Source: Acidocella sp. (GTDB taxonomy: Bacteria > Pseudomonadota > Alphaproteobacteria > Acetobacterales > Acetobacteraceae). From it: a DNA stretch of 5,207 bases. This document shows, piece by piece, positions 1 to 5,207 of this stretch. The position numbers were made by a program, and so were the translations under genes. The first letter of the stretch is position 1; the number at the start of each line of letters is the position of its first letter. The DNA lies in NCBI GenBank assembly GCA_029077775.1, contig JAQNCU010000235.1:1-5207 (forward strand), in the 5' to 3' direction. A model generated the notes under the pieces. The model had not been told where the DNA came from. It was given only the letters and a program-made list of their open reading frames with translations, and made no database searches.

Positions 1-226
1 GGCCCGCCCTTGAGCGGACCAAGGGGAAAATAGCTGATGCCAGTGGCCGACGGCCCGGCGACCGGCTGTAGGAAAACGCATTTTGGCGACACGGAACTGG
101 TCCCCCGTGCGAAATCAGACCATGTTGTTGTTTGAGGCCCTTGCCATCAATCATGAGTGGGCTTGCAAGGAAGCACTGTATCGTCTGCCACTGCTGCGCC
201 GACATCGTGAGAAGAGCACAATCCAG
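1..226. other. No recognisable gene; probable decayed mobile-element sequence
   Basis: I see no convincing gene here. Short open stretches exist in several frames on both strands, but none has a family motif, and all are interrupted by stops or run into the frameshifted transposase remnant on the right. Since the following 470 bases are transposase debris, this stretch is probably more of the same (perhaps upstream parts of the IS66-type element), but that is inference. I found no tRNA, CRISPR repeat or clear terminator in it. Confidence 0.4.
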
Positions 227-401
227 CCACCGATTGACGCGGGCGCGAGTACACTGTCCTTGTGTCATCCAGCGAAAAGTCACGAACGGATATCGAGCCA
301 TGTGGGCTGCCAGAGCCGAAGCCGACGTGCGCACAACCGTCGACGCCGCAAGGCTCAAAGGTGCAAACCCCTTCGCCACGATCCTCGCTACTTTGGCCTG
401 A
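227..401 (+). pseudogene. IS66-type transposase, decayed C-terminal fragment
   Basis: From 258 to the TGA at 399-401 the plus strand reads PCVIQRKVTNGYRAMWAA, then ADVRTTVDAARLKGANPF, and ends ILATLA. This resembles the C-terminal end of IS66-group DDE transposases, where a 'RPxVIxRKVTNGxR' segment follows the catalytic-Glu motif (D-N-x-x-x-E-R). That motif seems to survive in a broken form at about 232-249: GAT, TGA stop, CGC, GGG, CGC, GAG. It lies in a different frame from the downstream part, so there is at least one premature stop and one frameshift. Full-length IS66 transposases are usually around 450-550 residues; only about 50 are recognisable here. It is a non-functional relic. The family call rests on remembered motif similarity, so a related IS with the same C-terminal motif remains possible. 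Confidence 0.62.
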
Positions 402-440
402 ACCCGGATTCCACCGAAAAACCAGTGCCAAAAGGGGCTG

Positions 441-450
441 GGTAATTACC
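441..450. repeat. 10-bp perfect palindrome at the junction of two IS remnants
   Basis: GGTAATTACC is its own reverse complement. It lies 39 bases after the IS66-type stop codon, exactly where recognisable IS6-type transposase coding sequence begins. It is a candidate for the IS66-type right terminus or for a target or recombination scar at the junction. Its role is inference; only the palindrome and its position are seen. Confidence 0.45.
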
Positions 451-640
451 ACGACGACAAGAGCGGATCATGAAGGGCTTCAAGTCAGCCCGACATCTCC
501 AGCATTTCGTCTCCATTCACGACCCAATCGCCAACATCTTCCACATTCCACGCAACAATATTCCGTCCGATCATCAACGTTCACTGAGAACCGCCGCCAT
601 GGGAATCTGGAACGAGATCGCACGCTTGCAGGCAGCATAG
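449..640 (+). pseudogene. IS6-type transposase, C-terminal remnant
   Basis: In the frame ending at the TAG at 638-640 the translation runs PRRQERIMKGFKSARHLQ, HFVSIHDPIANIF, HIPRNNIP and ends WNEIARLQAA. The 'RRxERxMxxFKSxxxxQxFxSxH' pattern is the C-terminal end of IS6-family DDE transposases, lying just after the catalytic Glu region. The first ATG in frame is at 470, but the similarity starts upstream of it and a TAA lies at 443-445. The fragment is therefore truncated at its 5' side and not a small gene of its own. About 63 of the family's usual 230 or so residues remain, and all DDE catalytic residues are missing. The cut coincides with the end of the IS66-type relic, consistent with insertion into, or recombination within, an older IS6 copy. 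Confidence 0.75.
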
Positions 641-692
641 GCGAAAACGGCGGGGCGGACTTTTGACCCAAGTCCGTTAACTTTACAATGCC
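641..692 (+). mobile_element. Probable right end of the IS6-type element
   Basis: Following the transposase stop, the stretch ends in ...GTTAACTTTACAATGCC at 692. Read inward from 692 this is GGCATTGTAAAGTTAAC. It resembles an IS6-family terminal repeat (GGCxxTGTTGCAAAGTT-like) that has lost a few bases of the TTGC portion. Position and orientation fit the right terminus of the element whose transposase remnant precedes it. If correct, csm6 ends only 37 bases beyond the IS. The exact boundary is inferred and no matching left end is visible. Confidence 0.45.
656..676. repeat. Inverted repeat, 7-bp arms with 7-base loop
   Basis: CGGACTT (656-662) and AAGTCCG (670-676) are perfect inverted repeats around the loop TTGACCC. 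The hairpin is inside the subterminal part of the IS6-type remnant and downstream of the csm operon on the minus strand. It has no U-tract on either side, so I do not call it an intrinsic terminator. It may be part of the IS end or may slow read-through out of csm6. Confidence 0.5.
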
Positions 693-729
693 TGATCGAT
701 GCTTAACACTATCGAACAGCCGGAGACAC

Positions 730-2010
730 TCACCATTGGCCGTTCATATCCGGAAATTCAACTGGTAATTGTTCAGGTAGCTGAATGTTTTCATTTTTTT
801 GGATCAAGCGTATGATATTTGGCTTGATCCATCCCACGGTTTCTTCCCATAGCTTTTGGGTAACAGGATCAAACCCATGCGCGAGGATGGACTTGTTCCG
901 CTTTTTCAATATTTCCCGCATCGCTTCAATATGAGCCTTCACCGCAGGACCATAGTGGCTATCCTTTTTTGAACCCCCTAAAACCCGCCAGGCCCGCTCC
1001 AACGGCAGATCGATGAATTCCTGATCTTTCAAGCACCATTCCTTCCGATACTTACTGGGGAGTTTCTCTACAGGAAACGTGGTAGTCGATTCGTCCAACT
1101 CCTCCCTAATTCGCCATTGCGCCGTCCATTCCACCAAACGATAGGCGCGGGCAACGGCGTCATCAAAGCGTCCGCGACTGGCGCGGCGCTGGGCGTTGAG
1201 CCAGAGATCAAAAAGGATTTCCGGTTCCTTTTTGTCAGCACAAAGCCGCCCCAGCCGCTTCAGCAGCGGGTGAGCTTCGGGCAGAATGCTTATAAGGATT
1301 TTTTGCGCGCCCGTGTGATCGAAAATGTCCCAATTATGCAGGCCGCTGGCAAAATGTGCCCGCCATCGCAACCTCGCACGCCATGCCACATCGCCAAACT
1401 TTCGAGTCTCGGCCGTGTTAAGCAATCGCTTTAAGATCTCGACCGCGACCTGATAATCAAAGCTGCGCATCGCGGTCTCCGCCTCAGCAATCAACCGCTC
1501 GGCAACCAGCAGATCGGTTGCCATACGTTGCGGCTTCTCGGTGCCATCTTCAATTTTAGTCGTGTCGGGCCTATTACCGAGCATGAATTGAAGCTCAATG
1601 TCCGGGACCGACATCGCCGCATAAACCATGCCCGCCGACATGCTCTTGGTGCCACCGGTATAATCAACGATGATTTTGGCCTCTGGATGCAGGCGTTTGA
1701 GACTAGTCAGTCGGGCTTGCACGGCAGAAAATATACTGTCCGGCTCATCTGCACGCACTTCCAGTATTTCATGGTCGCCTGCCAGAACGGCGAGGGGCGG
1801 ATCATTAGGACTCAAAGGTTTTGAGGGCGACGGTGCTGCAGATTTAGGAATTTCGTTGGTATTCACGCTGCCGCGTGAGCCAGCCGTCGCCACAAAAACC
1901 GTAAAATCTGGCTTGACGGTCGCAAGACAGGTGCGCACCGGCTGCGGGCTGCCGCCCAGCGATGCAAAAAGGATTGTTTTTGGCGACGGGGGGTTGGTAG
2001 GCGTGTTCAT
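730..2010 (-). CDS. csm6: Csm6-type CARF-HEPN ribonuclease (Cas02710/TIGR02710-like)
   Basis: This 426-residue protein is the likely cyclic-oligoadenylate-activated RNase of the type III-A system. The N-terminal CARF (Rossmann-like) domain spans about residues 10-165. It has a first strand and loop ILFASLGGSPQPV (13-25) and the signature DYTGGTKSMSAGMVYAA (116-132), which should bind the ring nucleotide made by Cas10. A central helical part carries LFDLWLNAQRRASRGRFDDAVARAY-type sequence (about 267-290), typical of the Cas02710 family. The C-terminal HEPN nuclease motif is R371-N-(5)-H378 (RNKSILAH), i.e. R-X6-H, intact. Dimers are expected, because the HEPN site forms across the dimer. A Pro/Ser-rich stretch (about 44-72) sits inside the CARF domain. 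The ATG overlaps the csm5 TGA by 4 bases, and a weak AAGG lies 10 bases upstream. Which cyclic oligoadenylate (cA4 or cA6) activates it cannot be told from sequence. Csx1-type naming is also possible. Confidence 0.9.
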   Translation of the reverse strand: MNTPTNPPSPKTILFASLGGSPQPVRTCLATVKPDFTVFVATAGSRGSVNTNEIPKSAAPSPSKPLSPNDPPLAVLAGDHEILEVRADEPDSIFSAVQARLTSLKRLHPEAKIIVDYTGGTKSMSAGMVYAAMSVPDIELQFMLGNRPDTTKIEDGTEKPQRMATDLLVAERLIAEAETAMRSFDYQVAVEILKRLLNTAETRKFGDVAWRARLRWRAHFASGLHNWDIFDHTGAQKILISILPEAHPLLKRLGRLCADKKEPEILFDLWLNAQRRASRGRFDDAVARAYRLVEWTAQWRIREELDESTTTFPVEKLPSKYRKEWCLKDQEFIDLPLERAWRVLGGSKKDSHYGPAVKAHIEAMREILKKRNKSILAHGFDPVTQKLWEETVGWIKPNIIRLIQKNENIQLPEQLPVEFPDMNGQW

Positions 2011-3500
2011 AACCCATTAACCTTACGGTAGCCTTCGACCGACACACTCTCAATTTCGCCGTCAAAATTGACTTCCATTTTTGTGTCGCTATTCGCCACG
2101 CTTTTCACCACAGTTCCGGTCTCATCATCATTCGTCACTTTCTCTCCCTTGAGAAAACGGTAACCTGCATTTGGTGCAGCAGTGGCAGGTCGCAGATCAG
2201 GCGCAGCGACCGCTGCAGAACGGTTGGACGTTTGTAGCATGCCTCCTGACTTGTTTCCGAGCTTTGGCATTTGCGGCGCAGCATCCGCGTCGAAGAGGAT
2301 GATCCACCCGAACGGCAGATGCTCGTTGTTGTTGCCGCAAGCTGCCGTGCGGCTGCCGCCCCATTCCATGTGCTCCGCATCACGACGCTGCCCATTTTTG
2401 CCATTTTTGGCGCGCTTTTCACCTGCCCGAATACCCTCAATGCTCTTGGATTCAAAGTGGCTGAAGCGGCCCACGCGCAACAGCCAGGCACAGCGTTTAT
2501 CAAGCCCGGATTTCAGGGCTTCCACCTCCAGAGGCAAGCTAAAAGCCGTCAACAGGTCGTCCATCAGGACGTCCGTGCCAGTGTTTTTGTAAAAGTGATT
2601 CCGCTCGCCAAACCATAGATTGACGTGATGGGCGTTGCAGGCCTGGCGCAGGCTAATAAAATCTGGCGACGTTTTGGGGATGGCCTGCGCTTCGCCAGCG
2701 TCACGTTTAGCTGTGTCAGCCAAATCTCGCCGCTCCTTAGCCGCGGGCGGCTCCAAGGTTGCAATCTCCACCAGAAGGGGCTGCGCAACAAACGCACCAC
2801 GGTCGGCAATGGCAGCCAGCCGCTCGCAGTGGATTTGCATGTCCTTTGTTCCTCCTGCGGCAACTGCATCGTCCTTCAGATTGAGAATCTGCGCTTTATC
2901 GATCAGCGTGCCAGCGGTGCTTATTTGCATATCGCCGACGCCGACATCGCGCATCGGGTCCTGTTCGGTCTTGCCTTTGGCAAACTCAAAGGCCCGGCTC
3001 TGCATTTCGTCGGAAACCTGACTCGTTTTGCCAACTTTGCCTTCCCTGGTTTTGGTTTTGATATCCCGCTTCGCGCTCTCATCAACCTGCTTCGCCAGCC
3101 ATGCGGTTCGCAGCGCCCCCTTAAGGGATGAGCCGGGCAGGATCGGCGTGTCGCCGGAGCGCACGAAGGGGTGGATTTCTCCTTTACGTTTGAGTTCACC
3201 CTTCATCAGAGTTTCGACATCGTTCCTGGAACTGGCGGACACCCCAATCTTTTCTCGGATATCCATGTCCTGCGCAGTTTTCCGCATGAAGTCCTGCGCT
3301 TGTTTAAGACCGTTCTGGCGAAGCATTTTAACATATTGCCCGCGCACGGCCTCGGTCATGCCGGCAATCACGGCGGATGGCTCGAACCTGTTCAAAACGC
3401 CACCCACCAGTTTGAAGCCTTCCGGCGTCCATGTCGTGCCATCGCCGACATGGACCGGTGTCAGCGCCCAGCCTTTCAGGCGGTGCAGGGTGCGGTTCAT
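2007..3500 (-). CDS. csm5: Csm5, type III-A RAMP subunit with C-terminal extension
   Basis: This 497-residue Cas7-like protein should cap the Csm filament at the crRNA 3' end and take part in crRNA maturation. Family marks, in order: LTPVHVGDG (13-21) in the first RRM-like strand and loop; PFVRSGDTPILPGSSLKGALRTA (111-133), the diagnostic RAMP motif; RDVGVGD (184-190); LLRVGRFSHFESKS (340-353), the second glycine-containing loop; and LPFGWIILF (395-403), where the RAMP fold normally ends. Csm5 proteins are commonly around 350-400 residues, so this one is long. Residues 404-446 are a Pro/Ala/Ser linker. Residues 447-497 form a compact beta-rich module (YRFLKGEKV, GTVVKSV, KMEVNFDGE, VEGYRKV) that looks like a Tudor/SH3-like barrel. 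A basic insertion, EKRAKNGKNGQRR (361-373), precedes the GW motif. The ATG overlaps the csm4 stop by 4 bases and has a strong AAGGAAG ribosome binding site. Confidence 0.92.
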   Translation of the reverse strand: MNRTLHRLKGWALTPVHVGDGTTWTPEGFKLVGGVLNRFEPSAVIAGMTEAVRGQYVKMLRQNGLKQAQDFMRKTAQDMDIREKIGVSASSRNDVETLMKGELKRKGEIHPFVRSGDTPILPGSSLKGALRTAWLAKQVDESAKRDIKTKTREGKVGKTSQVSDEMQSRAFEFAKGKTEQDPMRDVGVGDMQISTAGTLIDKAQILNLKDDAVAAGGTKDMQIHCERLAAIADRGAFVAQPLLVEIATLEPPAAKERRDLADTAKRDAGEAQAIPKTSPDFISLRQACNAHHVNLWFGERNHFYKNTGTDVLMDDLLTAFSLPLEVEALKSGLDKRCAWLLRVGRFSHFESKSIEGIRAGEKRAKNGKNGQRRDAEHMEWGGSRTAACGNNNEHLPFGWIILFDADAAPQMPKLGNKSGGMLQTSNRSAAVAAPDLRPATAAPNAGYRFLKGEKVTNDDETGTVVKSVANSDTKMEVNFDGEIESVSVEGYRKVNGL

Positions 3501-4525
3501 GGCTCTTCCTTATAAAGTGGCGCTTCCTCATAAAAAGGCACGCAGACATGCAACCCGTTATGGATGATCTCCGGCCTGGTGTGATGCACACCTGCAATGA
3601 TCTCGCCAGCCCGTGCGCTATTGGCTTTGCCAAAAGTCGCGCCGGGACGTGCCAGCAACAGCGGGCGTTTGAAGGGGGAAGCTCCATCGCTGACGCCCGG
3701 TCCGGTCTTGCCATAATGCGCCATAAGTTTGCAGCGCATATCGACAAAACCATCGGCAGTTCCGTGCGACAGTGACATGTGGCGCAGGGTGAGCGGCACG
3801 CCATTGGTTGCGGGCGGCACCGCAGCTAATTCATTGTCTTCTTTGACCGAGACTTTATGCCACTGACCACGGCCCAACGAAGCATCACGCCCAAAGCCCG
3901 CCTCCCCAAGCCCCTTGAACAGCATATTGATGGCGCTTTGCGAACCTTCAGGCGCGCTGATATAAATATCGCGCTCCGCTCCAGCCTCCATCATATTCGC
4001 CCCCAAGGGCTTTGCATCGACACGGGCGGGCGGAGCAAAGCTCCAGTCCTCCTCAAGAAAAAACAAGCCGCCGGTTTCGGGCGTCGAGCCGGTATTGCGA
4101 TCAATCGTATTGTGCGAAATTCTGAAAGAGCGGTCTTTGATCCCGCGCAGCTCACCAGCAAGTCTTGAGGCGGAAAGACGCGCGCGCGTTTTCAGGAATC
4201 CTTCGCGGGTAACAAAGCCAAGCTTTTTCTGTTGCTTATCTTCATCCGCTGCTGCAAGTTCCTTCGCACCCGCATTCCCGGACTCCTTCTGGCGCGGCGA
4301 TGGTGCCAACAAGGGTCGCGGCAGCAGGCCGCGCGGGAAGCCATCCGAAATCGCCCAGACTGTCTCGCGTTCGGCAAGCCAGGCGACCAACGCCGCTTCG
4401 CCCTCGGCCTCGCGCTTGATCCAGCAAAGCTGGCCAAACAGCGTGCCTGAATTCATCGGCGCGCCGAGTGGCGCACGAAGCGTCAGTTGCAGGCGAAATA
4501 GTTTGAGGGGCGACATGGCGCTCAC
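3497..4525 (-). CDS. csm4: Csm4, Cas5-like type III-A subunit
   Basis: This 342-residue protein should bind the crRNA 5' handle and join Cas10 to the Csm3 filament. Csm4 marks: an N-terminal APLGAPMNSGTLFGQLCW segment (18-35); DGFPRGLLPRPLL (61-73); HNTIDRNTGST (138-148), followed by LFFLEEDW (154-161); and the glycine-rich GFGRDASLGRGQW loop (210-222). The C-terminal half has the typical second domain, ending VCVPFYEEAPLYKEEP. Length fits the family (about 300-350). A charged, low-complexity stretch (about 76-101, with many Lys, Ala, Glu and Gln) is an insertion after the first motif block. The start is GTG at 4523-4525, overlapping the csm3 TGA; an in-frame ATG at 4514-4516, three codons later, is an alternative. 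Neither has a clear Shine-Dalgarno, consistent with coupling to csm3 translation. The last codons contain a near-repeat that supplies the csm5 ribosome binding site. Confidence 0.92.
   Translation of the reverse strand: MSAMSPLKLFRLQLTLRAPLGAPMNSGTLFGQLCWIKREAEGEAALVAWLAERETVWAISDGFPRGLLPRPLLAPSPRQKESGNAGAKELAAADEDKQQKKLGFVTREGFLKTRARLSASRLAGELRGIKDRSFRISHNTIDRNTGSTPETGGLFFLEEDWSFAPPARVDAKPLGANMMEAGAERDIYISAPEGSQSAINMLFKGLGEAGFGRDASLGRGQWHKVSVKEDNELAAVPPATNGVPLTLRHMSLSHGTADGFVDMRCKLMAHYGKTGPGVSDGASPFKRPLLLARPGATFGKANSARAGEIIAGVHHTRPEIIHNGLHVCVPFYEEAPLYKEEP
3505..3511 (-). promoter_or_regulatory. Ribosome binding site of csm5
   Basis: On the minus strand AAGGAAG lies 4 bases before the csm5 ATG, with its AAGGA core 6 bases before it. 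This is a strong Shine-Dalgarno, embedded in the last codons of csm4. It supports the ATG at 3498-3500 as the csm5 start and indicates that csm5 initiation is partly independent of coupling. The other junctions in the operon lack such a strong site. Confidence 0.7.
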
Positions 4526-5207
4526 TGGGAGACAGGTTGTGTGGCTGACATTACCTTATCAAGGAGTGCCTCAAGCGGCTTTTTATTGCTAAACGCATGG
4601 CCGCGAAAGTCATTGTCAAGATGGCGTTCCAGATTATCAAAGCCAACCAGTTTCAGATTTTTGAACTGCACCCGGCCATAACCGCGAGATCCTGAACCGC
4701 CCAGCGCATCTTGCTCCAGCATATCAAAAGCCTGTATGAACCAGGCGAGACACGCGCGATCCCGCGCGCCGCCATCGCCCGTATCATAAACGCGAAATAC
4801 GAATTCTGCCTCGAAAACCGCACCAGAAGGGACGCGCTCGGTGTGGCGAGGCCCCACCTTGTCGTGCGCTTTACCGGCAATTCGGTCGATAACTACTTCC
4901 GTCTTGTCTTCAGTCAGGGGAAGTCCACGGCGCAAAATTTTATCGCGCCATTCCGGCTGGACAGCGCAATCACGGCAGATCAGCCGCGTCGGCCCACCAC
5001 TCCATTTGTCGCGTTTGGCGGGTGTGCCAAAAATGCGCTGAATTGCGTCGTCAGGATTAAATGTCTGGCCGTCGCTATCGTTAAACCCCCAGGGGTGTCC
5101 ATCCGAGCGCACGGTCCCGAACGCCCATTCGAGCAAAAAGCGCAATTTTCCCTTCAGGCTGGAGCCCGGAACATAAGGCTCCATCGTGTGGGCGTTGTTG
5201 CATGGAT
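4522..5207 (-). CDS. csm3: Csm3, Cas7-family backbone and target-RNA nuclease (N-terminus not in window)
   Basis: The visible 227 or so codons cover most of Csm3, the repeated crRNA-binding backbone subunit that cuts target RNA at 6-nt intervals. Numbering from the first visible ATG (5182-5184), conserved marks are EPYVPGSSLKGKLR (2-15), the RAMP signature; RLICRDC (68-73), at the usual 'RLxxRDA' site but with a CxxC pair; TEVVIDRIAGKA (95-106) and RHTERVPSGAVFEAEFVF (113-130), the thumb/beta region; and LGGSGSRGYGRVQF (161-174), the C-terminal glycine-rich loop. The ATG at 5184 is unlikely to be the true start, because Csm3 normally has about 35-45 residues before EPYVPGS, including the catalytic Asp. 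By alignment with the family's 'DxPVIRDPxTxEPY', that Asp would lie about two codons beyond the right edge. The frame stays open to the edge, but the outermost codons (PCNNA) match the family poorly and may belong to an inserted IS end. The TGA overlaps the csm4 GTG. Confidence 0.92.
   Translation of the reverse strand, partial: PCNNAHTMEPYVPGSSLKGKLRFLLEWAFGTVRSDGHPWGFNDSDGQTFNPDDAIQRIFGTPAKRDKWSGGPTRLICRDCAVQPEWRDKILRRGLPLTEDKTEVVIDRIAGKAHDKVGPRHTERVPSGAVFEAEFVFRVYDTGDGGARDRACLAWFIQAFDMLEQDALGGSGSRGYGRVQFKNLKLVGFDNLERHLDNDFRGHAFSNKKPLEALLDKVMSATQPVSQ
5191..5207 (+). mobile_element. Possible IS terminal repeat at the window edge
   Basis: The final 17 bases, GGCGTTGTTGCATGGAT, begin exactly where the csm3 translation stops matching its family. 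They have the form of an IS6- or IS5-type terminal repeat (GGCxxTGTTGCAxxxxT). Only the edge is visible, so there is no second end, target duplication or transposase to confirm it. The alternative is that this is ordinary csm3 coding sequence with an unusual local sequence, since the frame remains open. Confidence 0.35.

Noticed and set aside
83..445. A 120-codon plus-strand open frame over the left region
   Set aside because: It runs out of frame through the IS66-type C-terminal similarity at 258-401 and has an Arg/His-rich composition typical of a spurious frame. It shows no family motif.
262..666. A 134-codon plus-strand open frame spanning both IS remnants
   Set aside because: It crosses the end of one transposase relic and the body of another in the wrong frame for both. 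The coding signal is in the other frames.
656..676. Hairpin downstream of csm6 as an intrinsic terminator
   Set aside because: The stem is perfect, but in the minus direction it is followed by GC-rich sequence and not a U-tract, and it lies within IS sequence.
2392..2409. Tandem 9-bp repeat CCATTTTTG in csm5 as a possible phase-variation tract
   Set aside because: There are only two copies and the unit length is a multiple of three. It just gives KNGKNG in the protein and cannot shift frame.
2625..3131. Long plus-strand open frame opposite csm5 (168 codons)
   Set aside because: It lies wholly antisense to well-conserved csm5 and shows no recognisable domain. Long antisense frames are expected in GC-rich coding DNA.
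3028..3567. Plus-strand open frame of 179 codons opposite the csm5 start and csm4 end
   Set aside because: It is antisense to the RAMP motif of csm5 and across the csm4/csm5 junction, with no motif and no ribosome binding site I could support.
4095..4592. Plus-strand open frame of 165 codons opposite csm4
   Set aside because: It is antisense to conserved csm4 and into csm3, has Ser/Arg-rich shadow-like composition and shows no domain.
1..5207. CRISPR array or leader
   Set aside because: I looked for regularly spaced direct repeats of 25-40 bases on both strands and saw none. All intergenic space is IS-like or a 4-base overlap.

Overview
This window carries the distal half of a type III-A (Csm) CRISPR-Cas effector operon on the minus strand, running right to left as csm3-csm4-csm5-csm6 (about positions 5207 to 730). 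It is followed, downstream of the operon, by about 700 bases of insertion-sequence debris. Base composition is moderately GC-rich. The IS6- and IS66-type transposase remnants and the Csm6 subtype look proteobacterial. My best guess is an alphaproteobacterium, but that is inference from general resemblance and the window holds no marker gene.

Region by region. Positions 1-226 hold no gene I can recognise. Positions 227-401 are the decayed C-terminal end of an IS66-type transposase on the plus strand, with an in-frame stop and a frameshift in its catalytic-Glu region. It abuts, near 441-450, the C-terminal quarter of an IS6-type transposase (about 449-640), whose element appears to end near 692. 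The csm6 stop lies 37 bases further on. Positions 730-2010 encode a Csm6-type CARF-HEPN ribonuclease of the Cas02710 (TIGR02710) kind. Positions 2007-3500 encode an unusually long Csm5 with an extra C-terminal beta-rich module. Positions 3497-4525 encode Csm4. From 4522 to the right edge runs Csm3, whose N-terminus is not in the window.

How the genes work together. Csm3 (Cas7 backbone and target-RNA nuclease), Csm4 (Cas5-like, holds the crRNA 5' handle next to Cas10) and Csm5 (Cas7-like cap at the crRNA 3' end) are three of the five subunits of the Csm complex. On target binding, Cas10 makes cyclic oligoadenylates, which activate the CARF-HEPN protein to cut RNA. Cas10 and Csm2 would be expected upstream, beyond the right edge. 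No CRISPR repeats, cas1, cas2 or cas6 are visible. Every junction between consecutive genes is a 4-base stop/start overlap (TGA with GTG or ATG), which points to one transcript with translational coupling.

The points most worth attention are three. The C-terminal extension of Csm5 resembles a Tudor/SH3-like barrel. The last 17 bases at the right edge look like an IS terminal repeat that may interrupt csm3 just before its conserved PGSSLKGK motif. The csm block may therefore be bounded by IS ends on both sides.
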